Source: Pseudomonadota bacterium
GTDB lineage: Bacteria; Pseudomonadota; Alphaproteobacteria; Rickettsiales; Rickettsiaceae
Reading direction: 5' to 3'
Assembly (NCBI GenBank): GCA_021804505.1
Contig: JAJZHL010000065.1
Location: 1 to 6,157, forward strand
DNA length: 6,157 nt
Shown: positions 1 through 4,600 of the stretch, piece by piece
Layout of the letters: each line of letters begins with the position of its first letter
Position numbering within the stretch: the first letter of the stretch is position 1
The notes under the pieces: model-generated
What the model saw: only the letters and a program-made list of their open reading frames with translations
What the model was told of the DNA's origin: nothing
Databases searched by the model: none
Translations under genes and position numbers: made by a program

Positions 1-398
1 CGAGGTTTTTGCCAATTAGGGATTTTAGGCATATCGTAACTACTTGCACTAACTGAGTCACCTTGGTAAACACGTGCCCCACCGTGACTTATCTGAACTA
101 ATTTAACACAATTATATGGTTTGAGAGAGTCTGCAAGCTTTGTAAGTCGAGGCAGCATTGCGTCAGAATGTACTCCTATTTGGTTTCTAAACCCTACTTC
201 CTTGGAAACATGAGAAGCACAAGTTATCACCATCCCAAAATCACCTTCAGCAGCCATTTTAAGCCAAGTACTTTCTGCATCAGAGACAGTACCATCTGGA
301 TTGCTTTGGCAAGTAGTCATAGGAGACAAGACCATTCTATTTTTTATTTCTACACCATTTTTTAATTTAAATTTTGTAAATATTACTCTTTCCTGCAT
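1..398 (-). CDS. Old Yellow Enzyme-family NADH:flavin oxidoreductase, N-terminal part (truncated by window edge)
   Basis: The reading frame is open from the ATG at 398 to the left window edge, giving 132 codons of a protein that is usually about 350-400 residues. Family members are FMN-dependent TIM-barrel enzymes that use NAD(P)H to reduce activated C=C bonds; the substrate cannot be told here. Visible hallmarks are the opening strand LKNGVEIKNRMVLSPMTT (residues 12-29), where the SPMT segment lines the FMN, then NPDGTVSDAE (33-42) and the FMN-contact motif VQISHGGAR (101-109). Thr28 sits where classical OYEs have Thr and YqjM-type enzymes have Cys. The overall pattern recalls Bacillus YqiG-like proteins. 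The catalytic His/Asn pair and the Tyr lie beyond the edge. An in-frame ATG at 425 would add nine residues, but only the ATG at 398 has a Shine-Dalgarno sequence. It follows gltX by 41 bases on the same strand, so it is probably the last known gene of the ubiG-gltX operon. Family call is firm, substrate unknown. Confidence 0.85.
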   Translation of the reverse strand, partial: MQERVIFTKFKLKNGVEIKNRMVLSPMTTCQSNPDGTVSDAESTWLKMAAEGDFGMVITCASHVSKEVGFRNQIGVHSDAMLPRLTKLADSLKPYNCVKLVQISHGGARVYQGDSVSASSYDMPKIPNWQKP

Positions 399-402
399 AT
401 TA

Positions 403-407
403 TCCTC
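403..407 (-). promoter_or_regulatory. Ribosome binding site that decides the oxidoreductase start
   Basis: On the minus strand GAGGA lies four bases before the ATG at 398. The alternative in-frame ATG at 425 is preceded by TTTCATGTTACGAT, which has no purine-rich Shine-Dalgarno. The alignable OYE sequence also begins just after the 398 start. The nearer start is therefore preferred. Confidence 0.65.
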
Positions 408-439
408 AGATATTTTAATAACCATATCGTAACATGAAA

Positions 440-1834
440 TTAATTAATTATATATTTTAATCTATTAATAGTATGCTCTTTTCCAATAATAGCAGCTATT
501 TCGAACACACTTGGAGATGTGGCTTGGCCAGTTAAAAGAGCCCGAATTGGTTGCATCAAATCACCAAGCTTCATATCATTATTTTTTGCTATTTCTTTCA
601 ATACTTCCTGCACTCTATCCTTATCAAAATTCTGTAAACTCTCTAGTTCTTGTATAACAATAGATAATAGTTTTTTATCACAATTAGCTATTACGTTTTT
701 GGCTTCTTCAGAATAAGCAAGTGGTACCTTCACTAGGTAAATTTTGGCAAGTTCTGCTAGCTCAAGCAAGGTGGTACTTCTCGTTTTTAAGCTTGGCATT
801 GCCTGATCAATATACCCTATTTCTTCAACAGTAATGGGTATATTTAGTTGCAAAATTTCGGTTATCATTTGTGTCAACTTCTTATCATCAGTTTGACGCA
901 AATAATGAGCATTTACATTATTCATTTTAGCAAAATCTAACCGAGCTGGGGATTTACCAAGACCATCCAGATCGAACCATTCTATCGCCTGCTCTCTTAA
1001 AATAATTTCATCATCTTTATGCGCCCACCCTAGTCGCAGCAAATAATTACACATAGCCTCAGGCAAATATCCCATTTCCTTATATGACTGCACTCCAAGA
1101 GCGCCATGTCTTTTGGATAGTTTAGCTCCATCCGTACCATGTATTAAAGGTATATGCGTCATCGTTGGTACAGTCCACCCCAGTGCCTGATACAATAAAA
1201 TTTGCCGGGCAGCATTTGTTAGATGATCATCTCCTCTAATAATATGGCTTACCTGCATATCATGGTCATCTACCACTACCGCAAGCATATAGGTACTGCT
1301 ACCATCACTGCGAAGCAAAACCATATCATCTAAGTGCGAATTCTCAAGAATCACATCACCTTGCAAAGTATCATGGATAATGGTCTGCCCTGTTTCAGGC
1401 GCTTTAAGACGAATTACAGGCTGGATATCCTTAGGATATTCGGACGGCTTAGCATCCCGCCAAGGACTCCTAAAAATGAAATGCTCTTTCTTATCCATTG
1501 CTGCCGATCTAAGCCTGTCGACTTCTTCTTGTGGCGTAAAACAATAATATGCCCCATCGGCTGCTAATAATTTTAAAGCAACATTTTTATACAAGTCATT
1601 TCTTTGTGACTGAAATAATACTTCTCCATCCCATTCCAAACCAAGCCACTTCAAACCATCAAATATGGCATTAACTGCTTCTTTCGTTGACCTTGCTTTA
1701 TCAGTATCTTCAATTCTAAGCAAAAACTTACCGCCATAATGTTTAGCAAATAAGTAATTAAATAAGGCTGTCCGAGCACCACCTATATGTAAAAATCCCG
1801 TAGGGGATGGGGCAAACCTAGTAATCACGTTCAT
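440..1834 (-). CDS. gltX: Glutamyl-tRNA synthetase (GltX2-like paralog)
   Basis: Class I aminoacyl-tRNA synthetase that attaches glutamate to tRNA in the cytoplasm using ATP; 464 residues is the normal bacterial length. The N-terminal RFAPSPTGFLHIGGARTALF (6-25) carries the HIGH-type signature as HIGG (16-19). LLRIEDTDKARS (38-49) is the conserved acidic segment. GDDHLTNAARQ (201-211) replaces the more usual GEDHLSNT, and AKLSKRHG (237-244) is the KMSKS-type loop. The C-terminal third is the anticodon-binding domain. Rickettsia carry two GltX proteins and no GlnRS, making Gln-tRNA by GatCAB transamidation. The HIGG-like signature, GDDHLTNAAR and KLSKR match my recollection of GltX2 rather than GltX1; this paralog may charge a different tRNA subset, such as tRNA-Gln for transamidation, which is inference. 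The start codon overlaps the ubiG stop as ATGA, suggesting translational coupling, with a weak GAG six or more bases upstream. Confidence 0.97.
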   Translation of the reverse strand: MNVITRFAPSPTGFLHIGGARTALFNYLFAKHYGGKFLLRIEDTDKARSTKEAVNAIFDGLKWLGLEWDGEVLFQSQRNDLYKNVALKLLAADGAYYCFTPQEEVDRLRSAAMDKKEHFIFRSPWRDAKPSEYPKDIQPVIRLKAPETGQTIIHDTLQGDVILENSHLDDMVLLRSDGSSTYMLAVVVDDHDMQVSHIIRGDDHLTNAARQILLYQALGWTVPTMTHIPLIHGTDGAKLSKRHGALGVQSYKEMGYLPEAMCNYLLRLGWAHKDDEIILREQAIEWFDLDGLGKSPARLDFAKMNNVNAHYLRQTDDKKLTQMITEILQLNIPITVEEIGYIDQAMPSLKTRSTTLLELAELAKIYLVKVPLAYSEEAKNVIANCDKKLLSIVIQELESLQNFDKDRVQEVLKEIAKNNDMKLGDLMQPIRALLTGQATSPSVFEIAAIIGKEHTINRLKYIIN

Positions 1835-2565
1835 TGTTTCTCATTCTCTTTAGTAAAATAGGCAAAATAATTTACATCTATATCATTGCTTAACTGCCAT
1901 GCACCTGTCACCAGATTATAAGTTAAACCTTTGAGCTCTTGAAGTATAATTTTATTTTCTTGAAACACCGCATTTAATTCTGAGGGCTTGATAAACTTTT
2001 TGTAATCATGTGTTTGTCTTGGTACCCAATTCAATACGTACTCAGCCATAATGATCGCTAAAGCATAAGCTTTCATAGTACGGTTAATAGTAGAAATTAT
2101 TACCATGCCGCCTGGCTTCACTAGGCTAGTAAGATTTTCTATAAAACCATCTAAATTGTCTACATGCTCCACTACTTCTAAACATAATACCACGTCGTAT
2201 TTTTGTGTACTAGTAGCTACAAATTCCTCAATTGTGGTCTTTTTATACATAATATCAAGATTATGCTCATGTGCATATCTAGTAGCAACATCAATGTTTT
2301 CTTGAAGTGCATCGATACCCATTATATTACTACTAAACTCACATAATTTAGAGGTAATAAGACCTCCTCCGCAGCCTACATCTAAAATGTCTGGCTTATG
2401 GCCATTGATACCGAAATTCACTTTCATTTTTTCTAAAATATAACTAAGCCTAACCGGGTTGATTTGATGAAGCATTTTAAATTCTCCATCTTTTTTCCAC
2501 CATTGCTCCGATATCTTACGAAATTTCTCTAATTCTGCTTTATTTGCAGAAGATTCTATAGACAT
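1831..2565 (-). CDS. ubiG: Ubiquinone biosynthesis O-methyltransferase UbiG
   Basis: SAM-dependent methyltransferase that carries out both O-methylation steps of ubiquinone synthesis, on the 2-polyprenyl-6-hydroxyphenol intermediate and on demethylubiquinol, at the inner face of the cytoplasmic membrane. The 244-residue length fits the family. The typical UbiG start is present: QWWKKDGEFKMLHQINPVR (21-39). SAM motif I is ILDVGCGGGLIT (60-71), the acidic residue after beta 2 is in GIDALQEN (83-90), motif II is YDVVLCLEVVEHV (123-135), and motif III is LVKPGGMVIIST (148-159). The family-specific stretch INRTMKAYALAIIMAEYVLNW (160-180) leads into THDYKKFIKPSEL (185-197), which distinguishes UbiG from other class I methyltransferases. 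It is the first gene of the minus-strand cluster, overlaps gltX by four bases, and is divergent from znuB. No clear Shine-Dalgarno precedes its ATG; an AT-rich -10 candidate lies in the gap. Confidence 0.96.
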   Translation of the reverse strand: MSIESSANKAELEKFRKISEQWWKKDGEFKMLHQINPVRLSYILEKMKVNFGINGHKPDILDVGCGGGLITSKLCEFSSNIMGIDALQENIDVATRYAHEHNLDIMYKKTTIEEFVATSTQKYDVVLCLEVVEHVDNLDGFIENLTSLVKPGGMVIISTINRTMKAYALAIIMAEYVLNWVPRQTHDYKKFIKPSELNAVFQENKIILQELKGLTYNLVTGAWQLSNDIDVNYFAYFTKENEKQ

Positions 2566-2568
2566 AAT

Positions 2569-2597
2569 TTGTATTCTAGTTATAAGGTTTATATATT
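2569..2597 (+). promoter_or_regulatory. Candidate sigma-70 promoter for znuB
   Basis: TTGTAT at 2569-2574 and TATATT at 2592-2597 are separated by exactly 17 bases, placing transcription start near 2604, about 30 bases before the znuB ATG. The -35 box matches four of six consensus positions and the -10 five of six. AT-richness lowers the weight of this match. No palindrome that would clearly be a Zur operator is seen. Confidence 0.4.
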
Positions 2598-2600
2598 ATA
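2595..2600 (-). promoter_or_regulatory. Candidate -10 box for the ubiG-gltX operon
   Basis: The minus strand reads TATAAT here, a perfect -10 consensus 29 bases before the ubiG ATG. No convincing -35 lies 16-18 bases upstream (AGTGGT-like sequence), and the surrounding DNA is nearly all A/T, so chance matches are likely. It overlaps the opposing znuB -10 candidate. Confidence 0.35.
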
Positions 2601-2633
2601 TATCATAAAAATAATATACCACTAAGTACTCAA

Positions 2634-3425
2634 ATGATTTTAATTGTAATAATTATGACTTTAATTAGTCTAATTTTCGCTCCTCTTGGTTGTATTAGTT
2701 TATGGAAAAAATATACGTATTTTGGCGATGGCCTGGCCCATGCGAGTCTACTTGCGGGAACTCTTAGTGTTATTATTCAACTCCCTATTCTTTATTCTGG
2801 TTCAATGGTAGCGATTATTTTTGCTATTTTAGTATTCATCCTCAAAAACAAATCTGGCAGCAATGCGGTAGTATTATTAGTCTCAAGCTGTATGCTAGCA
2901 TGCGCTTTAGTGGTAGGTTACTTGAACCCTCTTCAAGTTAACATAACCAATTTATTGTTTGGCGATATTTTGTCTGCTTCTTATCATGAGATGTTTCTCT
3001 TATGTGCAATATTAATAATGGTCTCATTGTTTATGTGGGGCTATTATAAACAAATTATTTTGATTATCATTAACAGAGACATAGCAAAAATCAGAGGCGT
3101 AAATGTAAGTAGAATTGAACTAGCCTTTTTAGCCTTATTATCTTTATCCGTATTTTCTACTATCAAAATAGTTGGCTCCTTACTTGTAACAAGCATTCTA
3201 CTAATCCCAGCGATGACCGCAAGGCTGATATCTCACTACCCTGCACAAATGATCTATTTTTCGATTATAATCAGCTTAGCTGTGAATTTTCTCGGTATAG
3301 CTATATCATTCTATTGTGACATACCTATTACTCCGATTATTACGATAATCCACTCTATGTGTTACGGTCTAACCTATGTGATTTCCCATTACTGTATTGG
3401 GTCAAGAGCTAAAGTCCGGAATTGA
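2634..3425 (+). CDS. znuB: Zinc/manganese ABC transporter permease, ZnuB-like (ABC-3 family)
   Basis: Integral membrane subunit of a metal-ion ABC importer in the cytoplasmic membrane. It pairs with an ATPase (ZnuC) and a periplasmic metal-binding protein (ZnuA), neither of which is in this window. The 263 residues form about seven or eight hydrophobic segments. Diagnostic ABC-3 motifs are APLGCISLWKKYTYFGDGLA with HASLLAG following (16-42) and GSLLVTSILLIPAMTAR (181-197). The segment NRDIAKIRGVNVSRIE (147-162) is the cytosolic coupling region expected to contact the ATPase. The C-terminus is a short basic tail (GSRAKVRN). No good Shine-Dalgarno precedes the ATG. The gene stands alone on the plus strand, divergent from ubiG; scattered zinc-import genes are usual in Rickettsiales. 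Zn is the likeliest substrate, but Mn or Fe permeases (SitC/MntB type) look alike at this level. Confidence 0.92.
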   Translation: MILIVIIMTLISLIFAPLGCISLWKKYTYFGDGLAHASLLAGTLSVIIQLPILYSGSMVAIIFAILVFILKNKSGSNAVVLLVSSCMLACALVVGYLNPLQVNITNLLFGDILSASYHEMFLLCAILIMVSLFMWGYYKQIILIIINRDIAKIRGVNVSRIELAFLALLSLSVFSTIKIVGSLLVTSILLIPAMTARLISHYPAQMIYFSIIISLAVNFLGIAISFYCDIPITPIITIIHSMCYGLTYVISHYCIGSRAKVRN

Positions 3426-3440
3426 GAAGTTCCTCACGAG

Positions 3441-3683
3441 CCTCTATGGACAAATCATTGACATCACGAGGCGGTGTTATTGCTTGGATAAATTTCATGT
3501 CATTCCTGTTTCTTTTTTGTCATTCGAGCTACGGCGAGACAACAGCGGGATACCCAATCAAGTTCGGTATGACTAGCTTTATTATGCCATCCTGAATTTA
3601 TTTCAGGATCTAACCATAACATTTTTAGCTTGGATACCAACCGCAGCAATGAATGACATCGAGAGACGGCAATGACATAGAGG
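3441..3683. repeat. Degenerate palindromic repeat block with imperfect terminal inverted repeats (rickettsial-type repeat or MITE remnant)
   Basis: This fills most of the 265-base gap between the convergent 3' ends of znuB and the phasin gene. CCTCTATG at 3441-3448 is the exact inverse of CATAGAGG at 3676-3683. After a six-base insertion (GACAAA) on the left, TCATTG at 3455-3460 continues to match the inverse of the right end, and both ends then carry a GAG-containing stretch. Inside, ATGTCATTC (3497-3505) is inverted against GAATGACAT (3651-3659), GTCATTCGAG lies at 3519, and GCTTGGATA is directly repeated (3482-3490 and 3628-3636). GTCATT/AATGAC modules like these are typical of dispersed palindromic repeats in Rickettsia genomes. 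No open reading frame of note is present. It could serve as a transcription barrier between the convergent genes, but no U-tract terminator is visible. Confidence 0.6.
3589..3609. repeat. Perfect 8-bp hairpin inside the repeat block
   Basis: ATCCTGAA, a five-base loop TTTAT, then TTCAGGAT form a perfect stem. As RNA it would fold from either strand. No run of T follows on either side, so it does not look like a standard Rho-independent terminator. The sequence CATCCTGAATTTATTTCAGGA is, as I recall it, a common core of rickettsial palindromic repeats. Confidence 0.6.
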
Positions 3684-3690
3684 ATTGTAA

Positions 3691-4134
3691 TTACGCCTTA
3701 TTCTTAGTGTTCTCGTAGACAGTTGACATTTGTTCTGTCATATTATTAGCCACTTCCATCATTTTACCTGATGCATCAGAAACCATACCTGCAAATTCTT
3801 TCGCATTACTCACAGCATTCTCATAGCTGGTTTTTAAATATTTTTGCTGACATTCTGCGAGTTGTTTAAAGTCACCAGAAGCTATCGCATCTTTGGCAGC
3901 ATTGACAAGAAGCATAGTATTATCCTGAAATGCTTCAGAATTTTTCTTGATCATTGACTGTAATGATTCAGTTGCAATCTGATTAGTTGTTGCCATAATT
4001 TTGCTACTCTTTTTAATCGAGTCTGACACTGCAGCAAAATCAACAGGTGGTATGTTCTTAACTGAATTCATGTAAAATTCAGGATTCATAAAAGATTTCA
4101 TTAAATCTAAAAACTGGGTCGTACTGTTAGTCAT
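3691..4134 (-). CDS. Phasin family protein (polyhydroxyalkanoate granule-associated)
   Basis: Phasins coat polyhydroxyalkanoate storage granules and affect their size and number; some also act as stress or chaperone-like proteins. This 147-residue protein is almost all amphipathic helix, rich in Ala, Ser, Asn, Lys, Met and Gln, with no signal peptide or membrane segment. The diagnostic phasin_2 pattern is the stretch from about residue 90 to 130: QLAECQQKYLKTSYENAVSN (91-110) followed by AKEFAGMVSDASGKMMEVAN (111-130). The N-terminal half (FLDLMKSFMNPEFY) also resembles the family. The ATG at 4134 is supported by a strong GAGGA five bases upstream. It is separated from ybaB by 124 bases holding its own promoter, so it is probably transcribed separately from dnaX-ybaB. 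No PHA synthase or reductase gene is in the window, so granule binding is inferred from family only. Confidence 0.85.
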   Translation of the reverse strand: MTNSTTQFLDLMKSFMNPEFYMNSVKNIPPVDFAAVSDSIKKSSKIMATTNQIATESLQSMIKKNSEAFQDNTMLLVNAAKDAIASGDFKQLAECQQKYLKTSYENAVSNAKEFAGMVSDASGKMMEVANNMTEQMSTVYENTKNKA

Positions 4135-4139
4135 TGTAA

Positions 4140-4144
4140 TCCTC
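4140..4144 (-). promoter_or_regulatory. Strong Shine-Dalgarno of the phasin gene
   Basis: GAGGA on the minus strand with a five-base spacer before the ATG. It is one of the two best ribosome binding sites in this window and suggests efficient translation, as expected for an abundant granule-coat protein. Confidence 0.7.
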
Positions 4145-4166
4145 TAAAATGAAAATAAATTACCTA

Positions 4167-4193
4167 TTTACTGGAAGTAAACAGTAAAGTAAA
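4167..4193. promoter_or_regulatory. Palindrome and AGTAAA direct repeats near the phasin transcription start (possible operator)
   Basis: On the plus strand TTTACT-GGA-AGTAAA (4167-4181) is a perfect six-base inverted repeat with a three-base centre. It is followed by a second AGTAAA (4183-4188) and then GTAAA (4189-4193). The cluster spans the predicted start site of the phasin transcript (near 4190) and the first bases of its leader, a place where a repressor would act. It could equally be a small hairpin in the mRNA leader. It does not resemble the CTGC/GCAG-type sites I know for PhaR, so no regulator is named. Confidence 0.4.
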
Positions 4194-4252
4194 TTTATGC
4201 TAACATTTTAAAAAATACGAGTCAATAGTTCTAACTAATCTCTTAGCATAAA
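4194..4252. repeat. Perfect 10-bp inverted repeat bracketing the phasin promoter
   Basis: TTTATGCTAA at 4194-4203 is the exact inverse of TTAGCATAAA at 4243-4252, with 39 bases between. The left arm contains the proposed -10 box and the right arm lies seven bases past the ybaB stop. In a ybaB read-through transcript it would form a stem with a long loop, but it is not followed by a U-tract. As DNA it could be a pair of protein-binding sites. Confidence 0.5.
4197..4225 (-). promoter_or_regulatory. Sigma-70-type promoter for the phasin gene
   Basis: On the minus strand TTGACT (4225-4220) is a near-perfect -35 box. Exactly 17 bases later comes TAGCAT (4202-4197), matching four of six -10 positions. 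Transcription would start near 4190, giving a leader of about 55 bases that ends in the GAGGA Shine-Dalgarno. This is the most convincing promoter in the window. Confidence 0.6.
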
Positions 4253-4258
4253 AAATAT

Positions 4259-4582
4259 CTAAAATGGCATTTTTAACCCGGGGGGCAATCCTATATTACC
4301 AAAAGCATTAGACATAGAATCTTGTGAATCCTGATCTACTTTATTTTTGGCATCGTTAAAGGCCGCAACAATTAGGTCCTCGAGAATTTCCTTTTCTGTT
4401 TCTTTTAGCAAAGTCGGATCAATAGTTACCTTCCGTGCTTCACCCTTACCACTAACCACAATATGTACTAGACCACCACCTGACTTGCCAGTATATTCGG
4501 TGTTTGCCATTTGCTCTTGCATCTCTTGCATTTTCTTTTGCATAGATTGCGCTTGTTTCAAAAACTGATTAAAATTTACCAT
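4259..4582 (-). CDS. ybaB: YbaB/EbfC family nucleoid-associated protein
   Basis: Small DNA-binding protein thought to coat and bend DNA as a dimer; its exact role is unsettled. The length of 107 residues is typical. The N-terminal helix FLKQAQSMQKKMQEMQEQMA (7-26) is the Gln/Met-rich heptad-like coil of the family. The conserved GKSGGGLVHIVVSGKGEARK (32-51) and the segment IDPTLL (54-59), ahead of the acidic LEDLIVAAFNDAKNK (67-81), complete the YbaB fold. The tail GNIGLPPGLKMPF is also usual. It follows dnaX by 16 bases on the same strand; in most bacteria the order is dnaX-ybaB-recR, but recR is missing here and the phasin gene follows instead. Its only Shine-Dalgarno candidate overlaps the dnaX stop codon. 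Confidence 0.95.
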   Translation of the reverse strand: MVNFNQFLKQAQSMQKKMQEMQEQMANTEYTGKSGGGLVHIVVSGKGEARKVTIDPTLLKETEKEILEDLIVAAFNDAKNKVDQDSQDSMSNAFGNIGLPPGLKMPF

Positions 4583-4595
4583 AACTGTATATAAT

Positions 4596-4600
4596 CTCCT
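4596..4600 (-). promoter_or_regulatory. AGGAG overlapping the dnaX stop, possible ybaB ribosome binding site
   Basis: The minus strand reads TAGGAG, where TAG is the dnaX stop. AGGAG lies 13 bases before the ybaB ATG, longer than the usual 5-9. Either ybaB is translated from this stretched site or it relies on ribosomes finishing dnaX. Confidence 0.45.

Noticed and set aside
168..365. Plus-strand open frame of 65 codons
   Set aside because: It is antisense to the flavin oxidoreductase frame, which has clear family motifs; the plus-strand translation resembles nothing.
30..433. Exact 11-base direct repeat CATATCGTAAC at 30-40 and 423-433
   Set aside because: One copy is inside the oxidoreductase coding sequence as Tyr-Asp-Met codons and the other straddles the alternative start; nothing extends the match, so chance is the simplest explanation.
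1334..1567. Plus-strand open frame of 77 codons
   Set aside because: It lies wholly antisense inside gltX, with no ribosome binding site or recognisable protein features.
2634..3425. znuB considered as a different multi-pass membrane protein
   Set aside because: The GDGLAHASLLAG and GSLLVTSILLIPAMTAR motifs are specific to ABC-3 metal permeases.
3589..3609. Hairpin considered as a Rho-independent terminator
   Set aside because: No run of T follows the stem on either strand, and the stem is AT-containing and short.
3426..3690. Search for a small gene between znuB and the phasin gene
   Set aside because: No frame with a start, ribosome binding site and sensible length was found; the region is explained by palindromic repeat DNA.
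4194..4252. 10-bp inverted repeat considered as the dnaX-ybaB terminator
   Set aside because: The 39-base loop is too long and no U-tract follows the second arm on the minus strand.
4347..4568. Plus-strand open frame of 73 codons opposite ybaB
   Set aside because: Shadow of the ybaB frame; the Cys/Ser-rich translation reflects the reverse complement of Gln/Met/Lys codons.
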